Counted from the stretch's first letter, positions 34,361-43,086 are shown. The stretch is DNA of 64,000 nt from Leptolyngbya sp. FACHB-321 (GCF_014695975.1 NZ_JACJPI010000058.1:124001-188000); one strand, 5' to 3'. A program made the numbers and translations. Notes: a model not told the origin generated them from the letters alone.

Positions 34361-36061
34361 TCACCATGTTACCTGTGTTTCTAATCGCTTCAGCAGTTTG
34401 GGACCTACGCCAGAAATACGGTCTAAATCGTCCAGGGACTTAATTGGACGCTGTTGTCGAGCAGTAATGATACGCGCTGCTAGTTTAGCGCTGATACCCG
34501 GAATTGCATCAAGCTCGGCTTGAGTCGCAGTGTTGATATTGACTAGCTGCTTTTGCTCCCTAGCGACTCTAGTAACTTTAGTAGGAGTTGGTGCTGTTGC
34601 AACTTGAGCGCGCTTGATCGTCTTTAAAGGTTGAGGGCTAGGTTGATTTAACTGGCACTGCCGTCGTTGAGCCTCTACTTTCTTTTGGATGGCGGGTGGT
34701 ATGCCAAGAATGGCGTTCGTATAAAGCCGTTCAAATTCCCGTTGATAGTGGGCAGCAACGGTCGCGCTATGTACAACCAGCACCGTTTCGTCATTGCCTG
34801 TGTTGGCAGCATCCGTCCAGTTGTGAGAGCCAGTAATAACAGTTTCTTGATCGACAATGCCAAACTTATTGTGCAGCAAGTCTCCTGGTGGTAAGCGGGG
34901 CACGCCAACCGTAGTAATCGGGTTCTGCCAGGGACGGTTTTCTGCTTCAGTTTTGCAGTCATCCGCTAACGTAATGCCCAACATATCTAGCGCTTCGCTA
35001 TACGGGCGATAGGCAAAGCCTGGTTCGATCAATCCTCTTACCTCGGTTCCATTTTTGCGAATGGGGTCTAGCAAGTTGACCAGTTTTTGGTCAGAGAAAA
35101 CGAACAGCGCCAGGTCTACTGATTTTTTGGCATTACTTAGGGTTTTGCCAATCAAGCCATTGCTGCTGCTGCTCCAGGGAAGGGAGGCGCGGGTGGGCGA
35201 AAACTGGACTTCAACCAGGGTTGCGCCAATTTTGACTGGCTGCGCTGGGTAAAAGGGCTTTTTGACTCCAAACTTGCTGTCTGTTTTGCCGCCAGGCCCA
35301 TCGCCCCACATAACGTTAAATTGCTGTGTAAATAGTGCTGCTAACTCGGGGCTGTTGATTTGCAGCAGGTTGTTAGCATTGCCACGGCTGGCAGGCGATT
35401 TGAAGTCACCATGTACATCGCTAGTAGTGAAATTTGCTGAGGTGACAATGATAGTGCGACCATCGACCACAACGAATTTATGATGCATTAGGGCACTACC
35501 AGCCGACCCATCAGCCATGTCATCGAGACGAGGTACTCTGGCACGATCAAGGATAACCAGTGCATCCCCTTGAGCAATTTCTTCCTGGCTCAGTTGTCCG
35601 TTCTCATCACGATCGACCAGTTGGCGAAATTCTTCGTAGCGTCCGCGATCGCGCTCTGGCTGCTTAGCAATCTCTTCTGGTGTTACTGTGCTAAAGGGGC
35701 GTGAGTAAGTATTTTCTAAAATCACGCGCACCTTTACGCCTGCGGCGCTTCGCTCTGCTAAGGCTGCTGCAATTTTGGGTAGACGTAGTTCCTGTACTGC
35801 TACATCTACAGTTGTTTGGGCAGCCGCGATCGCGTCAACGATTTTTTGTTCCAGGTCATCTCCATCGCGCGTCTGCTTACGGTATGGCTCGGTGTAGCGT
35901 GCGGCAGGTTCATGATTTGTATAGACCTGAATCAAGTCATCCTGGGGGAGGGGCGTAGGACGGACAGGCTGAGAGTATCCCTGCTGGCAGGCAGAAACAC
36001 TAAGAGCTAGTAAGACGGCGAGTGAACTTTGAAGACGATGATGTAGATGTAATAGAGGCAC
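34361..36061 (-). CDS. Exported PLD-like nuclease with EF-hand and C-terminal helix-hairpin-helix
   Basis: Lipoprotein leader with lipobox SVSAC (C25). Two phospholipase D HKD motifs follow: H193-x-K195-x4-D200 (HHKFVVVDG, then TSANFTTSD) and H397-x-K399-x4-D404 (HNKFGIVD, then GSHNWTDAANTGND). Between the motifs sits a perfect 12-residue EF-hand loop (D150-D152-N154-G155-E161). After a basic Pro/Thr-rich linker, residues about 503-566 form a ComEA-like double helix-hairpin-helix (VNINTATQAELDAIPGIS... ISGVGPKLLKRL). The set suggests an envelope-bound, possibly calcium-responsive nuclease or lipid-acting enzyme that binds DNA; activity is not proven. It is transcribed alone. Confidence 0.88.
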   Translation of the reverse strand: MPLLHLHHRLQSSLAVLLALSVSACQQGYSQPVRPTPLPQDDLIQVYTNHEPAARYTEPYRKQTRDGDDLEQKIVDAIAAAQTTVDVAVQELRLPKIAAALAERSAAGVKVRVILENTYSRPFSTVTPEEIAKQPERDRGRYEEFRQLVDRDENGQLSQEEIAQGDALVILDRARVPRLDDMADGSAGSALMHHKFVVVDGRTIIVTSANFTTSDVHGDFKSPASRGNANNLLQINSPELAALFTQQFNVMWGDGPGGKTDSKFGVKKPFYPAQPVKIGATLVEVQFSPTRASLPWSSSSNGLIGKTLSNAKKSVDLALFVFSDQKLVNLLDPIRKNGTEVRGLIEPGFAYRPYSEALDMLGITLADDCKTEAENRPWQNPITTVGVPRLPPGDLLHNKFGIVDQETVITGSHNWTDAANTGNDETVLVVHSATVAAHYQREFERLYTNAILGIPPAIQKKVEAQRRQCQLNQPSPQPLKTIKRAQVATAPTPTKVTRVAREQKQLVNINTATQAELDAIPGISAKLAARIITARQQRPIKSLDDLDRISGVGPKLLKRLETQVTW

Positions 36062-36765
36062 GATTGGACCGGTAGCAACGGTAGATCAGTCTTGGTTGAG
36101 ACAACGTTCTCTCGTACAAGAGTGCCCACGCAGTCAGTCAGAAGCACAATTGTCTTGAATAATTCTCAAACGTAGAATTATGGCGTACAGGTAACGATAA
36201 GCCTTTATTTAAGACCAACTCCAGCTTCATAAGCTGCACCTACCGTCCCTGCAACTGGCTGCTCTTTAAACCCTTTTTCTCTTTACAAGAAGTTATGGTT
36301 AACCCAGTTGAAACATGCTTTGAGTTGGTCAGCCATAAACGCTATGTCTAGTGCAGCTGCAACGCCCTAGGCTAGGAGGTCTCACTAAAGATTGATTTGG
36401 TCAGTTGCTGAATACTCTAAACTCGATTTACGATATTTTCGCTCCACACATTTAGCAAATCACTTTATATATCCCTATGCAGATTGGACGATCAGAACTG
36501 ATCAAGACTCTTGAGGCTGGTACTTTTGCGCTTACTTTAATTTTGCTGGCGTTGGCACAAGCTCCTTCTACATCGAACTATGTCGGCCTTGTCGTTGATA
36601 CTGCTGTGCTCTCTAACAGCCGCTAACGCTGGCACATCCCTACAGTGGTTGTAAGAAAGCTCTTAATTAGCGTTCTTTTGCAACAGGTAATATGTGGTCG
36701 TTTTCGGTTTTTCATAGAAGCATAACCATCTGGTAGAATTGCTAAGGTTTCTATAACTTTGACCA
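36062..36765. other. Long intergenic region before plsX
   Basis: About 700 nt between divergent PLD and plsX genes. Apart from one weak 49-codon ORF (listed separately) I see no gene, tRNA or repeat. TAGAAT at 36732-36737 could be a -10 element for plsX but no matching -35 is convincing. Confidence 0.4.
36477..36626 (+). CDS. Possible 49-residue exported or membrane peptide
   Basis: ATG frame with a short polar start (MQIGRSELIKTLEAG), one hydrophobic segment (about residues 15-28, TFALTLILLALAQA) and a short tail. It has the layout of a signal peptide or single-pass peptide, but no SD, no family and no conserved neighbour; it may be a leader remnant. Low-confidence call. Confidence 0.2.
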   Translation: MQIGRSELIKTLEAGTFALTLILLALAQAPSTSNYVGLVVDTAVLSNSR

Positions 36766-37812
36766 ATGGGATCGACGCAGGCGCGGATTGCGATTGATGC
36801 AATGGGCGGGGATCATGCTCCGGCTGAGATTATTGCCGGGGCACTCCGTGCACAGGAAGAACTGGGTGTGAAAGTGTTGCTGGTAGGCGATCCAGCGGAG
36901 ATTCGGGCGGCTGTAAAACACCATACAAACGCCTCTCTGCTTGAGATTGTTGCTGCGGAGGGCACGATTGAGATGGGTGAAGAGCCACTGAGCGCACTCA
37001 GGCGTAAGCCCAACGCCTCGATTAATGTGGCAATGGATTTAGTGAAACAGAAACGGGCTGATGCTGTTGTTTCTGCGGGTCATTCTGGTGCAGTAATGGC
37101 AGCCGCACTGCTGCGCTTGGGTCGTCTACGGGGCATTGATCGTCCTGCGATCGGAGCTGTGTTGCCAACGATGATTGCGGGCAAGCCTGTCATTATCCTG
37201 GACGTAGGCGCAAACGTAGACTGTCGCCCTAAGTTTTTAGAGCAGTTTGCTTTAATGGGTACGGTTTATTCTCAGTACGTTCTGGGTATCAACAGCCCTA
37301 AAGTAGGGTTGCTAAATATTGGCGAAGAACCGAGTAAGGGCAATGAGCTAGCGTTACGCACGCATCAATTGCTGCAAGAGAATCCTCAAATTCCCTTTGT
37401 AGGCAATGCTGAAGGGCGCGATGTGCTGTCGGGCAACTTTGATGTGATTGTTTGCGATGGCTTTGTTGGCAATGTGTTGCTGAAGTTTGCAGAAGCGGTT
37501 GGTGAGGTCGCGTTGCAAATTCTGCGCGAAGAGTTACCTCAGGGTGTTCGCGGCAAGATTGGAACATCAGTGCTGAAGCCAAACCTGCGACGCATTAAGC
37601 AACGGATGGATCATGCAGAGCACGGCGGTGGGCTACTGCTAGGTGTGGATGGTGTTTGCATTATTAGCCATGGCAGTTCTCAGGCACCAACGATTTTCAA
37701 CGCAGTGCGACTGGCAAGAGAGGCGATTGACAACCATGTGCTAGACCGGATTCAGTCTTGCTATCAAAAGGGTGGTAAGCAATCAGCGGTCAGCGGTCAG
37801 CCTGACGGTTAG
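36766..37812 (+). CDS. plsX: Phosphate acyltransferase PlsX
   Basis: Converts acyl-ACP to acyl-phosphate for the first acyl transfer to glycerol 3-phosphate. The N-terminus RIAIDAMGGDHAP is the family signature; SAGHSGAVMAAAL and CDGFVGNVLLKFAEA mark the phosphate-binding and helix regions. Length 348 is normal. It opens a lipid cluster: fabH starts 49 nt downstream, fabD follows, and plsC is further on. All are on the plus strand, giving a coordinated unit for membrane lipid initiation. Confidence 0.95.
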   Translation: MGSTQARIAIDAMGGDHAPAEIIAGALRAQEELGVKVLLVGDPAEIRAAVKHHTNASLLEIVAAEGTIEMGEEPLSALRRKPNASINVAMDLVKQKRADAVVSAGHSGAVMAAALLRLGRLRGIDRPAIGAVLPTMIAGKPVIILDVGANVDCRPKFLEQFALMGTVYSQYVLGINSPKVGLLNIGEEPSKGNELALRTHQLLQENPQIPFVGNAEGRDVLSGNFDVIVCDGFVGNVLLKFAEAVGEVALQILREELPQGVRGKIGTSVLKPNLRRIKQRMDHAEHGGGLLLGVDGVCIISHGSSQAPTIFNAVRLAREAIDNHVLDRIQSCYQKGGKQSAVSGQPDG

Positions 37813-37861
37813 TGTGATGATGGTTGACACACTGGTTAAGCCCGCAAGCGATGGATAGAGC

Positions 37862-38866
37862 ATGAACTTACAACAATCAGGTCTGGGTGTTGCAATTACG
37901 GGAAGCGGCTCGGCGTCTCCCCTGACAGCCCTAGATAATGAGGGCCTAAGCAAGCTTGTAGAAACCTCTGACGAGTGGATTGCCTCTCGTACTGGCATTC
38001 GTCAGCGCCGACTAGCAACCCCAGCCGAATCTGTCACTACGATCGCGACTCAAGCAGCTCAGGGCGCGATCGTTATGGCGGGTTTGACACCTATGGACTT
38101 AGACTTGATCATTCTGGCAACGTCAACTGCTGATGATCTATTTGGTAGTGCCAGTCAAATTCAAGCTGAACTTGGGGCGCAAAAAGCTGTAGCGTTTGAC
38201 CTGACGGCTGCTTGCTCTGGTTTTGTCTTTGGCTTGGTGACGGCTGCACAGTTTATTCGCACAGGTACTTATCAAAACATTCTGCTGATTGGGGCAGATG
38301 TGCTGTCTCGCTGGGTGGACTGGAACGATCGCCGGACGTGCATCCTTTTTGGTGACGGGGCTGGGGCTGTTGTACTACAGGCAAATGAGCACGATCGACT
38401 CCTTGGCTTTGAGCTTCGTAGCGACGGCACTCAAAATAAGTGTCTGAACCTGGCATACCAGCCCGAACCAAAAGAATTAGTGGACGGCGTGACGATCGGG
38501 CAAGGCAGTTTTCAGCCCATTACGATGAATGGGCAAGAGGTGTATCGCTTTGCTATCCGACGGGTACCAGAGGTGATTGAAAAAGCCCTCTTTCGCGCCA
38601 ACTTGAGCGTTGAAGATATCGACTGGCTGCTGCTCCATCAGGCAAATCAGCGCATTCTGGATGCCGTTGGCGAGCGCCTGAACATCCCTTCACACAAAAT
38701 CATTAGCAACCTTGCTAAACACGGTAATACCTCTGCTGCCTCCATTCCCTTAGCGCTCGATGAAGAAATACGTCAGGGCAAAATCCAGGCTGGAGATACG
38801 ATCGTCGCTTCAGGCTTTGGAGCCGGATTAACCTGGGGCGCGGCAATTTTCCAGTGGGGACGGTAA
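37862..38866 (+). CDS. fabH: 3-oxoacyl-ACP synthase III
   Basis: Starts fatty-acid synthesis by condensing acetyl-CoA with malonyl-ACP. The catalytic triad is visible: C118 in DLTAACSGFV, the His in LLHQANQRI and the Asn in KHGNTSAAS. The ending SGFGAGLTWGAAIFQW is typical of the family. Length 334 is standard. It is between plsX and fabD; the gap to fabD contains a repeat sequence. Confidence 0.95.
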   Translation: MNLQQSGLGVAITGSGSASPLTALDNEGLSKLVETSDEWIASRTGIRQRRLATPAESVTTIATQAAQGAIVMAGLTPMDLDLIILATSTADDLFGSASQIQAELGAQKAVAFDLTAACSGFVFGLVTAAQFIRTGTYQNILLIGADVLSRWVDWNDRRTCILFGDGAGAVVLQANEHDRLLGFELRSDGTQNKCLNLAYQPEPKELVDGVTIGQGSFQPITMNGQEVYRFAIRRVPEVIEKALFRANLSVEDIDWLLLHQANQRILDAVGERLNIPSHKIISNLAKHGNTSAASIPLALDEEIRQGKIQAGDTIVASGFGAGLTWGAAIFQWGR

Positions 38867-38873
38867 GGGGAAA

Positions 38874-38899
38874 GGATGAAGGATGAGTTAATTCTGACT
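38874..38899. repeat. 26-nt arm of an inverted repeat flanking fabD (left)
   Basis: GGATGAAGGATGAGTTAATTCTGACT begins here in part; the exact reverse complement is at 39900-39925, so the two copies enclose fabD. The left copy lies directly after the fabH stop and continues into further CTGCCTTCTGCC-type repeats. Confidence 0.8.
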
Positions 38900-38950
38900 C
38901 CTGCCTTCTGCCTCTCTTCACCAACTAACCACTAACTACTAATCACTTCA

Positions 38951-39835
38951 ATGACTAAGACTGCATGGGTGTTTCCTGGACAAGGCTCACAAGCGATCGG
39001 GATGGGTATAGACCTCTTCGATCTGCCCGAAGCGACAGTGAAATTTGAGCAAGCAGAGCAAATTTTGGGTTGGTCAATCCCTGACCTTTGCCAGCATCCA
39101 GAGGATAAAGTTTCGCGTACCCTCTACACGCAGCCATGTTTATATGCGATCGAGAGCATTCTGGCAGACCTTGTGCGATCGCGAGGGCAGCAGCCTGATT
39201 TTGTTGCCGGTCACAGTTTAGGCGAATATGTAGCGCTTTACGTGGCTGGAGTCTTTGACTTTGAGACAGGGCTACGACTCGTCAAGCAACGGGCAGAACT
39301 AATGGATCAAGCCTCTGATGGCATGATGGCAGCGCTGCTTGGCTTTAATCAGGAACAGCTTGAGCAGCAGCTTCAGCAAACCCCAGATGTAGTATTGGCA
39401 AACGACAATAACGCAGGGCAAGTGGTGATTTCTGGCACGCCTGCTGCTGTTGAAACCGTATTGAGCCAAGTCAAAGCAAAGCGGGCAGTCAAGCTGAATG
39501 TTAGTGGAGCCTTTCACTCACCCTTGATGGCACCCGCTGCCGCTGCCTTTCAAACAGCGCTGGATGAGATCGTCTTTAACGCCGCTCAAGTCCCTGTACT
39601 ATCTAACGTTGATCCGACTCCCAGCATTGATGCAGCCGTGTTGAAAACGCGGTTGAGCCAGCAGATGACCAGTAGCGTGCGCTGGCGAGAAATTTCATTG
39701 CGCTTACCCGAAGAAGGTGTGAGTCGTGTCGTTGAGATTGGTCCCGGCAAAGTGCTGACGGGTGTGATCAAACGCACTTGCCCAAGTCTGACGTTAGAGA
39801 ACATCGGCAGTGTGGCAGAATTACCGCTGCTATAA
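38951..39835 (+). CDS. fabD: Malonyl-CoA:ACP transacylase
   Basis: Loads malonyl groups onto acyl carrier protein. The N-terminal FPGQGSQ motif, the nucleophile elbow GHSLGEY (S89) and the catalytic His in SGAFHSPLM (about residue 197) are all present; the ending FxIGPGKVLTG-like VVEIGPGKVLTG is typical. Length 294 is normal. It follows fabH by 84 nt and sits between the two arms of a 26-nt inverted repeat. Confidence 0.95.
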   Translation: MTKTAWVFPGQGSQAIGMGIDLFDLPEATVKFEQAEQILGWSIPDLCQHPEDKVSRTLYTQPCLYAIESILADLVRSRGQQPDFVAGHSLGEYVALYVAGVFDFETGLRLVKQRAELMDQASDGMMAALLGFNQEQLEQQLQQTPDVVLANDNNAGQVVISGTPAAVETVLSQVKAKRAVKLNVSGAFHSPLMAPAAAAFQTALDEIVFNAAQVPVLSNVDPTPSIDAAVLKTRLSQQMTSSVRWREISLRLPEEGVSRVVEIGPGKVLTGVIKRTCPSLTLENIGSVAELPLL

Positions 39836-39899
39836 AAGTTGTTAGTTGTTAGTTGTTAGTTGTTAGTGAAAAGAGCGGAGTCAGGAGTCAGGAGTCAGA
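39836..39899. repeat. GTTGTTA and GGAGTCA short tandem repeats
   Basis: Right after fabD the heptamer GTTGTTA is repeated four times or more (39838-39867), then GGAGTCA units follow (39877-39898). Such short tandem heptamers are typical between cyanobacterial genes. Confidence 0.75.
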
Positions 39900-39925
39900 A
39901 GTCAGAATTAACTCATCCTTCATCC
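39900..39925. repeat. 26-nt arm of an inverted repeat flanking fabD (right)
   Basis: AGTCAGAATTAACTCATCC followed by TTCATCC is the exact reverse complement of 38874-38899. Pairing would enclose fabD and the tandem heptamers in one large loop; more likely it reflects dispersal of a common intergenic repeat. Confidence 0.8.
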
Positions 39926-39933
39926 CTCAAAGC

Positions 39934-40512
39934 TCAGCCTGACAAGCAAATTCTGAAGCGCTTGCCTTCGTTTTGTGCTTTGATTAAGACGCTTTCTAGT
40001 TCCTCTAACTCGGAAAGCGCCCCCTGATAGTCTTCTGTATCCTCATCTAATTCTCGATCGTCACTAGAGAGCAAATCCCACTCAGGCAGAAGAGATCGTA
40101 AATGATGAATCAATGCACGTACAGTTTTTAGTCCTTGTTCTGGCAAAGACCACTGAGGTTCGATCGACCATAATTCACGTCCTTCGTAATACCAGACCCC
40201 ATCTATAAGTTCTCCTAATTGTTCAAATTCCTCTAGCTCCTCGTCATCGAAGGGCAGAGGACTTTCGCTACGAGTACAGTTTATAAATTCGCTTATTGGT
40301 TCAATCTCTATCTGCTCAGCTATTCCATCAAGCTCCTCCAACATTGAAGCTACTGATTTCCAATCTCCTGAACGGTGAATGAAAAAGTAGTCTCTTTCAT
40401 ACCCCTCTAAAACAGGAAATAGCTGAACGCCCATAATCTGATACTGTTGCTTACAAATACTTCTGGAACAGCCCATCAAAGCTAATTGAAACATTAGCAG
40501 TGACTTACCCAT
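39934..40512 (-). CDS. Unrecognised acidic protein between fabD and plsC
   Basis: Up to 192 residues, strongly acidic in the middle (DDEELEEFEQLGELIDG, SSDDRELDEDTEDYQG) with a basic N-terminus and a Cys/Gln-rich start. No family recognised. It runs against the plsX-fabH-fabD-plsC direction, and its start region abuts the plsC start (4 nt apart). The start is unsettled: ATG at 40512 has no SD; a Met at 40434 (MGVQLFPVLEG) looks like a better N-terminus. Base composition is lower in GC than the lipid genes, so it may be a recent arrival. Confidence 0.5.
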   Translation of the reverse strand: MGKSLLMFQLALMGCSRSICKQQYQIMGVQLFPVLEGYERDYFFIHRSGDWKSVASMLEELDGIAEQIEIEPISEFINCTRSESPLPFDDEELEEFEQLGELIDGVWYYEGRELWSIEPQWSLPEQGLKTVRALIHHLRSLLPEWDLLSSDDRELDEDTEDYQGALSELEELESVLIKAQNEGKRFRICLSG

Positions 40513-40516
40513 TATT

Positions 40517-41155
40517 ATGCCGAGAAGTCGTGAGCCGTTTGCCAGCCTGTTGCTCTACCACTTGTTTAAGTGGTCAGTGGTGAGTCCAGGGCTGCATCTT
40601 TATTTTCGGGGACGTGTCTATGGCGCAGGGAATGTGCCAAAAACGGGACCGCTTGTTGTGGTAAGTAATCACGCGAGCGATTTTGACCCGCCGCTGTTGT
40701 CTTGCTGTGTCGGTCGTCCGGTGGCATATATGGCAAAGGAGGAACTGTTCCAAGTGCCTGTGCTAAAACAAGCGATCGCCCTTTATGGTGCCTATCCGGT
40801 CAAGCGGGGTTCAGCTGATCGCAGTGCCCTTCGAGCAGCAATGGGTTTTCTAGAGCAAAACTGGGCAGCAGGCGTCTTTCTTACGGGCACACGCACACCC
40901 GATGGCAAGGTAACTGATCCAAAGCTGGGTGCAGCATGGCTCGCTGCCAAAACTCAGGCTCCGTTATTACCTGTTAGCTTATGGGGTACTCACGCCATTT
41001 TTCGCAAAGGTTCTGCCGCTCCCCGTTCGGTGCCTTTAACGATCCGTATTGGTGAGGTCATTCCACCACCGCAAGCGGGCGATCGTGAGGCGCTAGAAGC
41101 CGTTACTCAGCAATGTGCGGCTGCCATTAACGCTCTGCATGATTTAGGACGCTAG
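40517..41155 (+). CDS. plsC: 1-acyl-sn-glycerol-3-phosphate acyltransferase
   Basis: Adds the second acyl chain to lysophosphatidate. The catalytic HX4D motif is NHASDFD (H52, D57). The usual glycerol-phosphate motif EGTR is changed to FLTGTRTPDG, with Thr in place of the Glu; the Gly-Thr-Arg core is kept. A membrane-associated N-terminal stretch precedes the motif. Length 212 fits short cyanobacterial PlsC. The gene completes the plsX-fabH-fabD-plsC lipid cluster despite the intruding opposite-strand ORF. Confidence 0.9.
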   Translation: MPRSREPFASLLLYHLFKWSVVSPGLHLYFRGRVYGAGNVPKTGPLVVVSNHASDFDPPLLSCCVGRPVAYMAKEELFQVPVLKQAIALYGAYPVKRGSADRSALRAAMGFLEQNWAAGVFLTGTRTPDGKVTDPKLGAAWLAAKTQAPLLPVSLWGTHAIFRKGSAAPRSVPLTIRIGEVIPPPQAGDREALEAVTQQCAAAINALHDLGR

Positions 41156-41157
41156 GG

Positions 41158-41290
41158 TGTTAGCGGTCAGCAGTTAGCGGTTAGCGGTTAGCGGTCAATA
41201 GTATGATTTAAGCCTGGAAGCCGATAGCTGAAGTCAGGAGTAAACTCTACGCTGAAGGCTGAAAGCTGATCGCTGACAGCTTAAAAACGT
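41158..41290. repeat. GTTAGCG heptamer repeats and inverted CTGAAGGC units
   Basis: GTTAGCG occurs three times in tandem at 41173-41193 and once near 41159; related GCTGAAGGCTGAAAGCTGATC units follow. These fill the space between plsC and DUF2288 and belong to the short tandem heptamer class of cyanobacteria. Confidence 0.7.
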
Positions 41291-41314
41291 TTATACAGCA
41301 AAAAGGATTGCTAC

Positions 41315-41608
41315 ATGAGTGATTTAAGAGCAGAGCTGGCTGAGGCACTAGCGGAAGCAGAATGGGACTGGCTTGCCCCTCATGCCCGTCGGGATTCTCT
41401 GATTGTGGTGGAGTCGGGACTGGATGTGGTGGATGTAGCTGTGGCGATCGCTAACGACGACACAGCGCGAGTCCAACCCTGGATTGAAGAAAACCTGATC
41501 CATAAGCCGTTTCCAACGCAATTGTCAGACTGGAATATAAACCAGTCCACGCGCTTCAACGCGCTCATTGTGCAGCCGTATGTGCTGATTCAGGAAATGT
41601 CTAGTTAA
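41315..41608 (+). CDS. DUF2288 family protein
   Basis: Small 97-residue soluble protein whose sequence fits DUF2288: DLRAELAEALAEAEWDWLAPHARRDSLIVVESGLDVVDVAVAIA and then the C-terminal LIVQPYVLIQE. The function is unknown; it is frequent in cyanobacteria and proteobacteria. SD AAAAAGGA lies upstream of the ATG. Followed closely by the acetyltransferase gene, perhaps co-transcribed. Confidence 0.85.
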   Translation: MSDLRAELAEALAEAEWDWLAPHARRDSLIVVESGLDVVDVAVAIANDDTARVQPWIEENLIHKPFPTQLSDWNINQSTRFNALIVQPYVLIQEMSS

Positions 41609-41666
41609 GCTTGACGATCACTAACGCCCCGAATGGTTGAACGATCGCTATACCTGCCAAAGCACC

Positions 41667-42254
41667 ATGAGCGACACATCAAAAACCGAAAAGCAAAAGA
41701 TGCTGGCAGGTGAACTGTACCTTCCCATTAATGATGCTGAGCTGGTAGCAGAGAGCCAGCGGGCATTACGGCTCTTGCGACTCTACAACCAAACAACTGA
41801 AACAGAAGGGGACAAGCGCATTCAGACCCTACGAGCGCTCTTTGGTGCGATCGGTGAGAAGCCCCAAATTGTGCCGCCGTTTCACTGCGATTACGGCAGC
41901 CATATTACGATCGGCGATCGCTTCTATATGAACTACGGTGGTGTGATTCTCGATTGCAACAAGGTACACATTGGCAATGATGTCCTTTGCGCTCCCTATG
42001 TTCAAATCTACGCCGCCTATCATCCCACCAATCCCACCGTGCGGCTGACAGGACGCGAACTTGCCGCACCGATTCGCATTGGCAACAACGTTTGGATTGG
42101 CGGAGGGGCGATTATCTGTCCTGGCGTGACGATCGGCGACAATACGACCATTGGTGCTGGCAGCGTTGTTACCAAAGACATTCCCGCGAATGTGGTCGCT
42201 GTGGGCAATCCCTGTCGAGTGCTGCGGTCTGTAGATGCGCCAGCCCTGGAATAA
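41667..42254 (+). CDS. Sugar O-acetyltransferase (maltose O-acetyltransferase family)
   Basis: Left-handed beta-helix acetyltransferase of the Maa/NodL/LacA group. The N-terminal KMLAGELYLPINDAELVAE helix is the Maa domain; hexapeptide-repeat turns such as ITIGDRF, VHIGNDV, IRIGNNVWIGGGAIICPGVTIG follow; the catalytic His is in YAAYHPTNP. GAGSVVTKDIPANVVAVGNPCR is the family ending. Start at 41667 gives the proper N-terminus. Transfers acetyl from acetyl-CoA to a sugar; the substrate is not fixed. Confidence 0.92.
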   Translation: MSDTSKTEKQKMLAGELYLPINDAELVAESQRALRLLRLYNQTTETEGDKRIQTLRALFGAIGEKPQIVPPFHCDYGSHITIGDRFYMNYGGVILDCNKVHIGNDVLCAPYVQIYAAYHPTNPTVRLTGRELAAPIRIGNNVWIGGGAIICPGVTIGDNTTIGAGSVVTKDIPANVVAVGNPCRVLRSVDAPALE

Positions 42255-42264
42255 GGACTCCTGT

Positions 42265-42966
42265 CTAACCGCCCTTCTGACGCTGGATTGCAACTTTAAC
42301 GATCGGGGTTAACTTTGCCCGCCAAAAGCGATTCTCTGGAAACGTTTGGACTTTGCTCAGTACGTCTTCCCAGCGTTTAGCTGCGATCGCTCGTTGCATT
42401 TCTGCAAAGGTGGTTTCTGCGGTCTTCCAGTCGCGCTGCCATTGGTTGACCGCACCTTTAGCGGGTTGATACGCTACGCTGGTCGCGGGGATTGCTTTTG
42501 CCAGAGCGATCGCGGCTTCAAGGTCGCCAGCTTGATAGCGTTCATTTGCTTTGGCTAAAACGCTTAAACCATCATCAGTTGCAACGGGTGTGCTCGTCTG
42601 TGTCTCTGCCGCCGCTGAAATGCAGCTTGTTACGGTTAAATTCTCATAAACCCAGCCCTCTTGTGGCTGCTTGATCCGTAGCCAGCCTTCATTGCGATCA
42701 ACAACCGTTAATTGGGTGCCATTCCGCACAGTGCCCACGACATTATCAGGTGCAACGACTGGGCTGGAGCGAACATTCAGCGGTGGTGACGGATCTGTCG
42801 CTATTGTTTTGCAAATCGTTTTAGGTGCTGTTGCAGCTTTGCGGACAGCTTGTAGCCCTGCCACCAACGACGGTTGAAAGTGCAAGGTAGCAGCCGTAAC
42901 ACTAGCAGCCGTGAGAAAAATCGCTGCACCAAAACCAATCAGGGCAGGTTTAGGAACTGTAGTCAT
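42265..42966 (-). CDS. SH3b-domain exported protein
   Basis: A membrane or signal segment at about residues 9-28 is followed by an SH3b domain (about 60-105: LNVRSSPVVAPDNVVGTVRNGTQLTVVDRNEGWLRIKQPQEGWVYENLT) and a helical C-terminal domain with an AxxxYQAGDLEAAIALA tetratricopeptide-like pattern. SH3b domains bind cell-wall peptides, so a periplasmic or wall role is possible. No enzyme motif. It converges on the acetyltransferase gene. Confidence 0.75.
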   Translation of the reverse strand: MTTVPKPALIGFGAAIFLTAASVTAATLHFQPSLVAGLQAVRKAATAPKTICKTIATDPSPPLNVRSSPVVAPDNVVGTVRNGTQLTVVDRNEGWLRIKQPQEGWVYENLTVTSCISAAAETQTSTPVATDDGLSVLAKANERYQAGDLEAAIALAKAIPATSVAYQPAKGAVNQWQRDWKTAETTFAEMQRAIAAKRWEDVLSKVQTFPENRFWRAKLTPIVKVAIQRQKGG

Positions 42967-43086
42967 CCTGGATATCCTGTGAAGATGCGCCCGATCGCTG
43001 ATTAGATTGAGTCTAGGCTAACTGACCATCCGCCAAATAGCGTACGTAGTTTTCCGAATTTTTGAAAGCAAAGAGTGTTGAGACCC

